Shown here: positions 42,601-54,266 of the stretch, in pieces
Layout of the letters: every line of letters begins with the position of its first letter
Numbering within the stretch: the first letter of the stretch is position 1
Source: Pleodorina starrii
Lineage: Eukaryota; Chlorophyta; Chlorophyceae; Chlamydomonadales; Volvocaceae
Assembly: GCA_030267565.1 (NCBI GenBank)
Contig: BRXU01000006.1
Coordinates: 3,088,001-3,152,000 of the forward strand
Direction of reading: 5' to 3'
Length of the DNA stretch: 64,000 nucleotides
Program-made: the position numbers and the translations under genes
The notes under the pieces: model-generated
Told to the model about the DNA's origin: nothing
The model's database searches: none
The model's input: only the letters and a program-made list of their open reading frames with translations

Positions 42601-45600
42601 AGGAGAAAGGGGCAGGAGGTGGGAGAGAGAGGAAGAGGAAGAGAAAGAGAGAGAGACGGAGTTAGAGGAACGGGATTCGAGAGCAACACGCAAAAGGGCG
42701 GCGGAGCGCGGTGCGGCAGCTCCCCTCACCGCCCCTCCGTGTCGAGTCGACGACCCTCGCACCCGCATAAACACGCGCACTCCCCCCACCCCCGCAGCAG
42801 CCCACCTTTCCAATCTTGACCCTGGCTCGCTCTCCGGCAAAAAACACCACAAACACCACCTTCTCAATCATCTCGCCTGCATGGGTGCAATGGCCGCAGT
42901 GGGCAATAGGCGGGTGGGTTAATCCAACTCGCAGTTCAGTTCAGTCTTCAAGTCTTCCCGGCAGAAAGGGGGGGAGGGTCCGGGCTTGGTTGCGTAAGCT
43001 GCAGGAGTCGAGTCTGCCCCCCTTCCTTTCCCCCATCCTCCTCCGTGATCCCTCCGCCTTCCTGCCTGTCTGCGTCCCTCCACCTAAAACCCCAAAACCA
43101 ACTAAAACCAACAAAACCACCCCCTCCCTCCCTCCCTCCCTCCCCCCGGTGCCTCCCATCCCCCGGTGCCTCTCTCCTCCTCTCCCTCTCCCTCCCCCCG
43201 CCCACCTCCCCCCCTCTCCCTCACCAGTCGCCGGATCCAACACCGCCCCCACCGCCATGCTCCGAAAGTAGTTGTTGCCCCGAGTGGCCCGAAACAGCAG
43301 CCGCTCGAATCCCGACAAACGATCGCGAGAGATAAGACCCGCGATGGAGCCCAGTCGCCCGATCTTCGGCTCGTACTACAGTATGTGTACGACAGGGTGA
43401 TGGCGGCGGTGAGTAAAGATGCGCGTGGGACGAGCGGGCGTTGGGTGGAAGGGGGATTAGGGAGTCGGTCGGTCGGTCGGTCGGGCAAGGACAAGGACAG
43501 GGGGAGACAGCTACGGTGCCCACCTCCACCCCCACTCCACTCCACTGCACCCACCCTCCCCTCCTACACCCTTGGGGGGTCAGGGAGTGATATCTGATAT
43601 GCCTATGTATATAACATTGAGACACTGCGGACGTTGAGGGCGGGTGGGACATCTTCGCTCCCTCCCGACTGCTCCCACTGAAAGCTGGTGGGGCCCCGAA
43701 AGGGTGGGGTCAGGGAGTGATATGCTCCTTTAGGGAAGCATAAAGGGTGGGGTGGCTGGGAACTGGTTGGGAAAGACCTCACCTTGTCCCCCGTGTCCCA
43801 GTGTGTGGCGTGGCCCCCACCCCTCCCCTCCCCTCCCTCCCTCGCCCACCCCGCCCCTCCCTCCCTCACCCACCCCGCCCCTCCCTCCCTCCCTCACCCA
43901 CCCCGCCCCTCCCTCCCTCACCCACCCCTCCCAGTCCCTCCCTCCCTCCCCAGCCCCCACTCACCGCCAGTGTGCTGGCCTCCAGCGCCCCCAGTCCGCT
44001 GCCCCCGCCCCGAGCCCCGCCCAGCAGCGGGGAGCTCACGTCCGCAGCACTGGCCGAACCCGAGGCCGCTGCGCCGCCCAGACCACCGGCCACGGTGCCC
44101 GCACCCGCGGCGGCGCGCCGAGCAGGCTCGAAAAACTTGCCTGGGAGCCAGATGAGGAGGGAGATGGGAGGGAGGGAGGGAGCGGAGGGAACGAGATGGG
44201 AGATGGGAGGGAGGGAGAGGGCCGAATGGGAATGAAGGGACAGCAGTGACGCAACGGTTTGGACGAATTGGCGAATGTTGCGATCAAGGGCGCCCCCCCC
44301 AAAGGACGTGGGCCATCGCCCCACCTCGCCTACTTCATACAAGCCCCTCCCTCCACCACCACCCCACTGTCCGCCATCCGACCTGCCCGCCCGGCCCCTT
44401 CCCGCCCGCCCGTCCAGTGGCTCTGCTCCCAAGAGCACTCCGCTCGCTCTCCCAATCAATCAATCTCTCTCCCTCCCGCCTCCCTTCCAACTCCCTCCCG
44501 CCCCTCCCTCCCTCCCTCCCTCCCTCCCCACCTCCCTCCCTCCCTTCCCCCTCCCTACCCGCGCAGTCCAGCAGCAGTGACAGCTCCGCAAGCTCCGCCG
44601 CCGCCCTCTGCAGCCGGTCGTGGTTGGCATTCATCTCCACCAACTCCCGCTCCAATTGCTCCAAAAGACCCTATGTGGGTGTGGAGGTATGTGTGTGTGG
44701 GTGTGTGGTGTGTGGGGGTATGTGTGGGTGTGGGTGTGTGTTGGGGGGGTGGGGGCTGGCGTGTGTGTGTGTGTGAGGGTGCAGCATGGGGCGGAAACGT
44801 GACGCCCCCGTCCCCTCCCGCCCGAGACCCGACGTGGGCTTCCAAACACACTGCCACAATGGCCCCGTAGCCTTCTTGATGCCTGCCGCTGCTGCTGCCG
44901 CTGCTGCTGATGCTGATGATGATGCCGCCCAGGCGCCGACATTTTCGCCGCTGCTGCCGCTACTGCTGAAGCTGCTGAAGCTGCGCCCAGTGGCCTGTAT
45001 GCAAGCCGCTTCACGGCGCGGAGAGGAATCCCGCGCCGCCGTTGCCGCTACAGCCGGCGCTGGTGCCGCTAAAGCCGGCACTGCTGCCGCCGCCGCCAAC
45101 GGTGCAGGCGACCAAGTACGGCCATAGTACGGCCCAGACAGCAGCAGCGACCAATGGTCCTCACTCCCTAGCCAACACCAACCCCTCGTCATCGTCATGT
45201 ACCGCCCGTCCTCCCGCCGCTGCCAAAAGGCGTTTCTCAATATATCTCAAACCCGCCGCCCCGCCCCCGGAGAGCCATGCCCATATCTCCAGAGAGCGGT
45301 GCCCGACATGAGAGGCCGAAAGAGGCGGTGTCGGGGGAACTCCACCCTCCCTCCCTCCGACCCTCCCACCCTCCCCCACCCTCCCCTCCTGCCCATATGC
45401 CCCAGAGGCTAGTGCGCAAGCAAAGCCGCCCCCCTCCTCTCCCCCCGTCCGGCCCAACGCCCTCTTGGCCCCTCCTGCCGAATGCCATTTGACGCTGCGG
45501 TGAACCAACAGGCGGCAACCAACCCGGTTCCTGGCAACCCACGCAAGTACGGCTGTCGTACGCACCTCCAGCTCGTCCAACGTGACGTTGGACGTGTCGA

Positions 45601-46678
45601 GCAGCGACCGCTGGGCCACCGGGAGACCCGCCTTGTCGATCTGGACGGGGGGAGGGGGAGGGGGACGGCATGTCGGGGTTCGGGGTGTTTGAAGACTTGC
45701 AGGTGGCTGGGTGGGCTGCGCTCGTACTCTACTCGTTCATGTCGAGAGCCCCCGTGTACTGCAGATGTACAAACGTACCTGCTCCCGGAAGAACCGCAGC
45801 TTGCGAGCTAGCTCATCGCAGCGCCGGACCTGCCGGGGTATGGGAACGACAGAAACCAACTCAGGAGAGCGGCCCCGTGGGTGGATTTCAGTCCCCGCCT
45901 TCGCGCCGCCGGACTGGAGGGTTTGGCACAACCGGGACCGAGACAGCCAGCGGCCCGGGCGTTGGGCACGTGTGGCCGTCCCTGGGGATGTGTGCGACCC
46001 GACCCATTTAGCCGGGTCGGTGGGACGGCCGCGGCGTTCGGTACTTCGGTTACAAAGACTCAACAAGCTTGCTGCCGCTCGCAATCACAGCTGTAAGCCC
46101 CCTTACAGTGTTGTAGTTTGGGGCAGTGCACGGGGTTTGCTCCGATTCAGAGAGGCTCCACGAGGTAATGGCAAGACACCAACCTGGTTGGCGTAAGTTC
46201 GCTGGAAGGCCGACTTGTCGACATTGAGGTCCTTGAACTGCAGCAATCCAATCTCACCCAGTGCTTCCACAGTATCGTGTGCAGCGTCCGCCGGGATCAT
46301 CAGCTGCACCAGTCATAATTGTTCGCGTCAGGCAAGCTCCATCCCAAAGAAGCGGACGTAGTTGAATGCGCCATTCTAAACCAGGTGCGGCCATGACACG
46401 TTGCGTCCCTTCCCGTGTTGGCCACCCGTGTTCCGCATGCCGGAACCTAACGTCTCCCTCGCTTCATCCAAAACCCGGTAACAGAGATCAAGCACATGGT
46501 TGACTACACTACGTTTACACCTTTCGGACCAACTCCCCCTAGCCAGCCAAAGCCCGTGCCACAGTTACATCGCAACAGCGTTTGCCCAACTCCTGCCGCC
46601 CTCGCACACCTGCACCAGCTGCATTTCCTCGCTTCTCCATAGGTCTATGTTGCCTAGGTCCAAGATGCGACCCGCCAT
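36604..46678 (-). CDS. VHA-a: V-type H+-ATPase V0 subunit a
   Basis: Nineteen exons add up in phase to 860 residues: 46678-46610, 46303-46184, 45829-45779, 45640-45566, 44670-44559, 44140-43965, 43375-43225, 42876-42806, 42486-42327, 42109-41937, 41619-41359, 41048-40912, 40614-40517, 40067-39914, 39149-38998, 38573-38431, 37949-37815, 37375-37241 and 36813-36604. Family marks are [84 protein letters not shown] and [18 protein letters not shown] with the essential Arg (about 766). The subunit forms the proton half-channels of the membrane sector that acidifies vacuoles, contractile vacuoles and endosomes. A His/Gly-rich loop encoded by exon 17 looks lineage-specific. The ATG at 46678 is the first in-frame methionine; upstream frame lacks another. 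Confidence 0.93.
37061..37122. repeat. (CCAT)n tetranucleotide repeat in intron 18
   Basis: CATCCATC runs interrupted by CCGCC, in the V-ATPase intron between exons 18 and 19. Confidence 0.85.
38085..38152. repeat. (CAG)n-rich tract in intron 16
   Basis: Interrupted AGC/CAA triplets, including eight in a row, in the V-ATPase intron between exons 16 and 17. Confidence 0.85.
39166..39768. repeat. 600-base homopurine tract with ~69 perfect GAGGGA hexamers
   Basis: Layout on the plus strand: a GA run (39166-39190), a mixed stretch, GAGGAA hexamers (about 39242-39318), an unbroken GAGGGA array (about 39319-39732), then GAAGAG units to 39768. It lies in V-ATPase intron 14 (39150-39913), where the transcript would carry the pyrimidine strand. 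Apparent Arg-Glu and Pro-Ser open frames across it are artefacts of the repeat. Confidence 0.95.
41739..41777. repeat. (GGAT)n tetranucleotide repeat in intron 10
   Basis: About nine GGAT units in the V-ATPase intron between exons 10 and 11, the opposite orientation to the copies at 16822 and 37061. Confidence 0.85.
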
Positions 46679-48426
46679 GTCGGCCTTGCCCCACTCGGGG
46701 CTCTCCACGCTCAGGCCTGCAACGACTTCACGAAACTCGGAACGCACGGCTTGCTAATCAACATGTAAACATCGGAAGTTTTCCGCTAAGGCCAATAGTC
46801 TTCGAAAATGTGCCGTTCGCAGTTCCGTCCGGAGAAGTGGGCACCGTACAACACCCGATCATCCTAAAACTGCAGCTTAACCGCGTCCTCCCATCATCTT
46901 GCACTAAACGGAACTCCTAGCTCTTGTTAAGAGTGGCTCAGCTGTGAAACCGGTGTGCCAGCTACACTTGGGCGTGTGCTTGCACGTTGCGCATCCGCGT
47001 CTTTTCCGTCCTGGATTATCAAGGAGACTCGGCCAAAAAAAATCAGCTCCCTTGAGAGTCGAAATCATTCAAAGTGGGTGTTAACGGGCAGACCGGTGGC
47101 TCTAGCCCGACACGCCGACAGCATCGGAGCCGCCTGCGTTTCAATCGTCGGTCACATCCGACGCATCTCTGGGTGGGGGCATGAAGACACTGTTATGGGA
47201 CTCGCCGTGCGGCTGCTGCTTTGATGCTGTCGGAGCGCTGTCACGTGCACGTCAAAGCGCCCCGCAAGTCGCCGGGGTACCGTAAATCAACGGAGCGTCA
47301 TATGTATCGTCGTCGGATCGATTTCCAGCCATCGTCACCCGGATTCCCCACCTCGGGCCACACTGTGGCAGTACGGGTACCAGGAAAGGATTCACCAGGA
47401 TTCGCAAGCTTCAAGCTACGACGCTACGGTGAGCCAGCAGTGCTCCATTCCTTATGATAAGGACTCGCCACGTGCGAGCCAACCAGCTCATGAATACGGT
47501 CATATAGAAGCACGGTCATGTCAAGTATGCCGCACGCCACGTCTCGCGCAACGCCGCGGCAAGATGCAAGCGGCGCTAATCAATCTGCAGCCGCCAGACA
47601 GACAGACAGACAGCCGAGGGACGGCCCAAAACGCATACGTCACATCGAGATCACTCTCTAAAGTCAAAACACCCCCAAACCACATGGGGATAGTCCGAGG
47701 AAGCCTTATGCAACAGCCGCTACCGTACTGCGGACACAGTCCATTCGTACCACTACCGGACATATAACCGTGGGTCCGTAGCTTCGGTGCCAGAGAGCGA
47801 AGACGAGGAAGACGCCCCCACGGGCGGGTTGGGTTGGGTTTGAGGGGCATGCCCGGTCTGGCGGACTTGCGGGATGGAACTGCACTGTAAACATAAATGT
47901 TACCTCTTCACTGCCTGTACGGCAGCAGTGCTGCAATGAAAGGCATGAAATCGCTCACACATCGCGTGTCCGTACGAAAATGCTCCACCGCGCGCGGTAC
48001 GGCACCCTCGCAGAGCTTGCCGTACCAACCAACCCACACAGTACTCAAATACAAATCCATCCGTAACAATCATACATGCAGACTCCATCTGATAGCCAAT
48101 ATTACTGTTGACTCCACCCGCCTACACAAGGCCCCAGTGCAAAAAGGGGCCATCCGGACAACAAACCGTACTTGTTGCGATCCCTTCGCCCTTCCCTCGC
48201 GCCCTTCACCTCCCTACAAGCAGCCACATCGCCGCATCGCACCGCCCAACACTCAGCCCACGGGCTGCTGTCCTGCTGATTGAATGAATCGTGTTTCAGT
48301 GCAACCCCCGAGGGCCGGCCCCCGAGAACCGGCCCCCGGTCTTCTGGTTGGTGTGTTGCGGCGCGGCGCGGCAGTATTGATCGCACAGTCAGTCATCAGC
48401 CCGTCTCGTCAGCGCCGATCAAGGCT
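46679..48426. other. Intergenic: V-ATPase 5' flank
   Basis: This should contain the V-ATPase promoter near 46680-46900. It also includes a short CAGA repeat (about 47597-47612). Frames up to about 125 codons occur on both strands without motifs or splice support; no gene is supported. Confidence 0.45.
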
Positions 48427-51400
48427 TCAAGGGTACTGCAGGGAGAAGGTGCACTGATGCGGCGCGCCTCCCGAGTCCAGGCAGCGTTGCTGGTAGAAGG
48501 CGAGGAGGGTGGCGGAGCCGGTGGCGATGGCGTAGGCGTAGCCGTTGACAAAGTCCTCCGGGATCTCCTTGTAGACCTCCCAGCTGTCGGCGGCGGTCTG
48601 CATAGGGCCCCGGTAGAGCACCAGGGGGGCAACCATTCATTGCCGCAGGAGTGAGTCCAAGCAGCCAAACCATCAGGACGACAGCGATGCTAAACAGGGC
48701 ACACGGTTTCAACTCCGAATTTACCCAGTATGCAGTGTGACCCACGGGTCACTCACAGCATGACCCAGGGGTCATTCGCGGCGTGACTCACGGGTCACTC
48801 GCAGCATGACCCAGGAGTCAATCGCGGCGTGACCCACGGGTCACTTGCAGCATATCCCAACCGACCAACCGCCCCACCGAACCCAACCGCCCGCCCAAAC
48901 CTCCCCCCCCACCTTGCCGACCGGCTGGTGCAGGTAGTTGGACATTGTCCGCACGTTGGTGTAGGGAATGGCTCTCCGGGTGGTGGCCAGGCGGTGGTAG
49001 CTGGCCAGCGCCTGGGCCACACCCACACCCTCCATGGCCGCAACCGCAATGACCTGCAGCAGCAGCAGCCATCAGCAGCAGCAGGAGAGAGAGAGAGCGA
49101 TCGGCAGCCACGTCAGACAGCAGAAGCCACCGCAGCCAGCAGGTACCCAGCAGGCACGCTCAGAAGCAGTCAGCAGGAGCGTCCATCAGCAGGAGCAGGA
49201 GCAGCAGCAGCAGCAGGAGCATCGGTCGGCTGCAGCAGCCACCACACGTGGGTGCGGCAGAAGAGCACTGCTGCTGCTGATGTCGTGATGTGCTCACCAG
49301 CCCAAGTGCAGCTGCATGTCGAGGTGCAGACGCTTCCAGCCCGGGGCCCGGAGCCCTTGATGCATGAAAACACACACAAACACACACACGTGCATGGGAG
49401 CACGCCCAGCGACACGCACACCTTGTCTGCCTTGACGTCCGGCCCCGGCGGCGACATGGCTGCCCGGGCGGTGCTGATGGCCTCCGCCACGTAGTCCCGG
49501 GCCACCACCTCCCAGGGTGTGCCCGAGTAGAAGAACTGGGGAGGCGGGGGGGCGAGGGGGGAGGGGTTATCCACGTATAGGCCGGAGCCCGTGAACGGTA
49601 AAAGTAACAGAAGAAGGCCGGAGGGAGGGTAAGAAATTTTTCAACGCGAACCCTCTCCTGCTGCCCCTCCCCTCAGCCCTCCGCCCTCACCTGTCCGTCC
49701 ACCTCCGCGCACGTGTTGTAGTCCCACACCCGGGGCCGGTAGTCGCCCTCCACGGCCGGGTAGCTCAGCCCCGTGCCCTCCCCCATGGCCCCCCAGTAGG
49801 TCCGCTCGTGGGCCAGCACGCCGGCGGACCGGGAGGGGGGCGCGCTGGAGCCGGAGGCGGCCCGGGCGGCGGAGATGAGGGCGTCGCTGAGGGCCAGATT
49901 GGCGGCAAGCTGCGGAGATGGCGAGGCGGGCAACGTGGCGGCGAGGTGGCAGGTGGATGGGGCAGGTGGATGTGAGCCGGCGGGATGGAGGGGGTGGAAG
50001 GGGTAAGGCCAACGCAGTCCGGAGGAGGGAGGAGGGAAGGGGATGGATGGATGGATGGATGGATGGATGGATGGGGCGCTGAGAGGGTGATGCAGGTGAT
50101 GGAGCGAGAGTGGTTGGGGGTGGGCCCATCTGAAGCCTCAGGACAGTGGGGAGAGTACCCACTGTCGGTATAACATGGACAAGAACAGCAACAACCACAA
50201 CAACGACAACGGCCACAACCGCAACCCCACGCCGCACCGCGCTGGCACATGGGCAAACCCCCCTCTCCCCCCCTCCCCAAGACTCACGTTGTCGGTTGCA
50301 AAGACGCAGTCGCCGTACAGGTAGTTGGCGTCCGGCCCCGTCACCTGCTCCGGCCTGAAGCACTGCTGCGGGTAGCCGCCCGCCTGCTGCTCCCAGGAGG
50401 CCTTCTTACACACCCAGTTGATGGACAGAGGGCTCACGCACACGTCACCCAGGCTGCCCGCCAAAGGGTGCGGCAAGGGAAGGCAGGGGGGAGGGTGAGG
50501 GTGAACTATGACGGCCGGAAGGGGAGGGAAGAGCAAGCTGTGAGGGGAGCTGCAAGCAAGCAGATGACGACTGGGGAGGGGTGACGAACATGCTCCGACA
50601 ATCAGAACATCATTGCCAGGGCGCCCCCCACACCTCCACAGCCGCCCCGCCTGGGGCGATCCCGGCCACGCAACCCCTCATCCCGCACCACGCCGCCCCA
50701 TGCCGGCCCCATGCCTGCAGCGTACCGAGTGATGTTTGGGTTTGCGTTGGCCGCTGCGCAGTGCGGCGGGTTGAGCACCCCGCCCTGCTGCGGCGACCAT
50801 CCGGATGTGCCCAGGTACACGGCCTCCCGGATGGAGGGGCCGCAGGCGGACAGAAGCTCCTGGGTGCACAGAGCCGCAATGGTGGGACCGATGCCTGGAG
50901 ACGTGGGTGGGTGAGTGGGTGGGTGGCGTGGAAAGGGAAAGGGGTGGCGGTGGAAAGGGGTGGCGGGCGGGAGGGGCGGGGGACATTCAGTCTGGACAGA
51001 CACGCTGGCTGGCTGGTTGGCTGGGGGAGGGGAGGAGGAGGTGGGGGGAACGGAGGAGCAGGGGCGAGGAGCAACGGGCGCACAGGCCTCCCAGCCGCAA
51101 GCTGCAGCAGCCCCTACCTAAGTAGTGAGCTGTATGCCGGGGTGCCGTAACCCGTATCTTTATCTCCGCCCGTCGGCAGTCATGCAGCAGCCCAGAAGGC
51201 GCACCTTCCCCTGCCCCTCCCCACTTCCCCTTCCTACTTTGATCCGATTCTGCGTTCTAGCCCCTCCCCCTCCCAGTAACTTTGCCTCGGTTCTGATTTG
51301 TATCCTCCGCCTCCCCCCTTATACACAATCAAACATAACGCACACACCTGTGGTCACGATGACCACATGCTGTGTCATGAGGAAGCCCGTGACGACGCCG

Positions 51401-51823
51401 CCGCACACGGTTTGGTTGGTGGGCTTGACGGTCTGGTCCTTCAGGTTGGCCAGCAGGAAGTGGGCCTCGGGGGTGCCGGAGAAGGTGCCGGGATCGGCGG
51501 TGAGGATGAGGCTGAAGGGGCCGCTAAGCCGCACCCCCAGGTAGGAGGAGCAGGAAGCGTCGTAGGGCCGTTCGCGGATGCTGCTGTGGGCGATCGGGGG
51601 GAGGTGTTTGGGGGATGAAACGGCGCAGGCCGTCACATGCACAGTCTGTGTCAGAGGTATGTTTGTAATAGAGGGGAAAAGAATGATGCGGAATAGTTGC
51701 GCGGAAGACTTTCCAATGCCGCCATCCGCACCTGGTTCGGGTCATCGGGTCAACTCGCGCGTGGACCAGGATGCTTAACGATGGAAGGCTCATAAGAGCA
51801 AGCAGACATCGTAAGCTATACAT
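48427..51823 (-). CDS. Secreted purine nucleoside permease/phosphorylase-like (NUP) protein
   Basis: Eight exons, 51823-51732, 51583-51348, 50894-50726, 50453-50288, 49909-49691, 49535-49422, 49053-48913 and 48597-48427, join in phase to 435 residues. The N-terminus MYSLRCLLALMSLPSLSILV reads as a signal peptide. Next come HVVIVTTG joined to GIGPTIAALCTQEL and YLGTSGWSPQQGG, a nucleoside-phosphorylase-like core. VIAVAAMEGVGVAQAL, VRTMSNYLHQP and YAYAIATGSATLL resemble the end of the purine nucleoside permease family. Paired Cys residues in the middle fit an extracytoplasmic protein. A role in scavenging nucleosides outside the cell or in the vacuole is inference. The intron before the last exon carries a tandem 46-48-base repeat. 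Confidence 0.7.
48739..48846. repeat. Tandem ~46-base repeat built on GACCCACGGGTC
   Basis: Just over two copies of a unit alternating GTGACCCACGGGTCACTC and GCATGACCCAGGRGTCA, in the last intron of the NUP-like gene. Perfect palindromes lie at 48739-48750 and 48831-48842, with a one-base variant at 48785-48796. Confidence 0.8.
50041..50072. repeat. (GGAT)n tetranucleotide repeat in an intron
   Basis: Eight GGAT units in the intron of the NUP-like gene between 49909 and 50288. Confidence 0.85.
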
Positions 51824-52486
51824 GGATTGGCGCCGCATGGTGCAGCTCGGAAGTTTTCGCTGCAAAACGGTCGAGGATCAGCGACTGGAGCGGGGGCTAG
51901 AGTTTAGAACAGGTTCATGTTTATACGTTCCGTCTACACAGTGCAAAAGTGCAACTTGATGAATGTAAACCAAACTCTGGCCGCCGTCCCGTAGGGTTTC
52001 CTCGATAGAGCACGTGTGCACGTCGATAGGGACAGACGTGCGCTCGGTAGAAACCCCACACAATGGGCCTGCTATAAAAGTTATATACTTGACGGCTGTC
52101 GCTGTGATGCTGCACCGCCGCGGTGAATCGGTCGTGGTCCTGACGAACCTTTGCCGTACAGACATGAGTCGTCTCGCACCCGAGCAGCGCTGGCACCGTA
52201 ATCCGTATTAACACGCCAGAAAACGCCTCGTAATGAATATGCCTGTTACGCCTCCCGGAAGCCCATTGCCGCCTCCCTCGCCGCCAGGCGTGTTTTGGGG
52301 GCGTATTAATACGGACGAGCCGGTCTCGGAGCGGTTGCCTTGGCGCGAGAAAACAGCTCAACATTGCTGCACATTGCTGCACATTGCTGCACATTGCTGC
52401 ACAGGAGCCAGCGTAGACGCACATATTGCAAGGTTCCAGGGGGCTGCTGTACTGAAATAGGTTGAGGCAGTAGTGCACCTAGGGAC
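51824..52486. promoter_or_regulatory. Divergent promoter region, NUP-like gene and BED-finger gene
   Basis: The two genes start 663 bases apart and point away from each other, so the stretch should hold both promoters. It contains the decamer array at 52361-52400. No TATA box or known element can be placed with confidence. Confidence 0.4.
52361..52400. repeat. Four tandem copies of the decamer ACATTGCTGC
   Basis: Four perfect copies in a row, followed by a partial ACA. They end 86 bases before the ATG of the BED-finger gene, so they are in its promoter or 5' leader. Confidence 0.9.
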
Positions 52487-54266
52487 ATGGACGGCGAGCC
52501 CGCCATTAAAAGGGCCAAGCCAGATCCAAATCCTGGATTGGTTGGCAGCCATTTCATCAGCCATGGAAGTTGTCGTGAGAAGAACAAGCGGATGGTGAAG
52601 GAGTGCATCCACTGCATGTTCATCATCCCGCCCGAAAAGGCAAAACCCGAGGCGCTGGTGTTGCATGTCATGGAGACCTGCGAGAAGATCAGCAAGGCCG
52701 ACCGGAATGCCTTCATCCGGGCGCGCGCGGCGGAAGAGGCCGTGAAGCGTACGCGTGCCGAGGCGTTTCCCGCCGAGGCCGCAGCGGCGGCCGACCTCAA
52801 CGAAGCGGGTAGGAGCGTCGAGGGCTCACGCGGGGCGAAACTGGGGGCGAAGGCCGGTGCGTAAAGCCAGCAGGAGGGAGAGTGGGCAGGATACTGCAAG
52901 AACGGGAGGGAGGGAGGGAGGGCAAGAGGGCGTGTGAGAGAGCGGTGGAGAGGGTGAGGGGTGTGAGGGAGACTGGATGGCGGGAGGGGGAGGGAGGGAG
53001 GGAGGAGGGAGGGAGAGGGTTGAGGATGGACACGGATGGCGATAGGATAGTTGGGAGGGATGGTTGCGTGTTGGGAGGGAGCGCTGGAGGGGTCACACGG
53101 ATTATGCGTAGTGACTATTTTTTTCCCTGACTGTTTGTCTGTATGTGGCAGGCGACGGCGGGACATCTTCTTCCGCTGGCGATGCAAGTCTGAAGAAGCT
53201 GCGGGCCGAGATGTGGGCCAAGGACGACTGGGACCGCAAGCAGGTCTCGGAAACCCTTCAGATGAACTTGTTGCAAGTTTCGATGTTTTTGACGGGTGAC
53301 GCAGCGGACGTCCAGCCCGGGAGCTTCGGGACCAACATGTACCGGCGGAAAATCGAAGAGGTCTGCGAGGCTTTGGCGGGAAAGCCCCACGAGGACCTGT
53401 AAGTTGGTGGCAGATGAACGTTTCCGCGAATGCGAATTGCCCTGTGTGTCTAAGCATGAAGAGCATAAGAGGGTGGGCTGGTTGGGGTGTGCGTGGGTGG
53501 CACCAAGGGAGTTTTTCTCGACTATATCTCGACTACGGTACTCAACACACTGTCCTGCCCACTGATGCTGATGCCATTCCTCAGGTGGTCGGACTACAAG
53601 CGCGATTACCACCAGACCAAGCTGGTTGCGAATCATTACGACAACGAGGCTCGTGACTTCCGGAAAGTGTCCGAGGACATCTCTCGGCTCGAGCATGCCC
53701 TCTCAGCTGCTTCTCAGCAGCTGAAAGCCGAGGTAGCCGCCCTGGACGCAGCGGCACTTGCGCGCGAGTCGGCGGCTAAGCAGTTGCGACAGAAGCAGAA
53801 GCACGATGCGCACCTGCACTTCAGCCAGCTGTATAGCGTGGGCACGGAGTTTGCGGCGGGAGCACGCAGCGTGAGTGGCAAGTTCTCGGCGGTTTTCGAT
53901 GCGGACCTGCTGAGGAATCTTGACGGCGTGGAGCGGCGCATGAAGCAGCTGCCACCACCAGTCGACCCTCCCGGCGAAGCTGTTACGGTTGCCGACGCGC
54001 CAGAGTTGGCAAGAGACATGGTTGCCCGGAGGTGTGCGCAGCGGGTGGAATCCGTGATGGAGTTGGCGGCTCCTCTGGGCTTCATGGACAGCATGCCGCC
54101 GCCGCCGACTCCCGTCCCCGCCAAGCTGTCGTACATGACCACGCAGCCCCGTCCAGCGGATGTCGAGGGCACCAGCAGCGCAGCAAAGGTCGTCGCCGCA
54201 TTGGATGCGGTGGCGACGGGTGGCAACGGCAGCAGCGTTGTTGGCGTTGTCGATGGCGGCATGTAA
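52487..54266 (+). CDS. BED-type zinc-finger and coiled-coil protein, 416 residues
   Basis: Exons 52487-52808, 53152-53398 and 53585-54266 join in phase (donors GCGG|GTAGGA and CCT|GTAAGT). The N-terminus has a basic KRAKPDP patch and CIHC followed by HVMETC, a CxxC-H-x4-C finger of BED type as found in hAT transposases. Exon 2 encodes a helical region with WAKDDWDRKQVSETL; exon 3 begins with a coiled coil (ISRLEHALSAASQQLKAEVA) and ends in a Pro-rich and Gly/Val tail. No RNase-H-like transposase core follows. It may be a DNA-binding protein derived from a transposon or a lineage-specific family; the function is unknown. Confidence 0.7.

Noticed and set aside
44880..45130. Ala/Ser-rich frame as an extra V-ATPase exon
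   Set aside because: Exons 4 and 5 join directly in phase, giving the family-typical LDELE to [12 protein letters not shown] continuity; the stretch behaves as intron.
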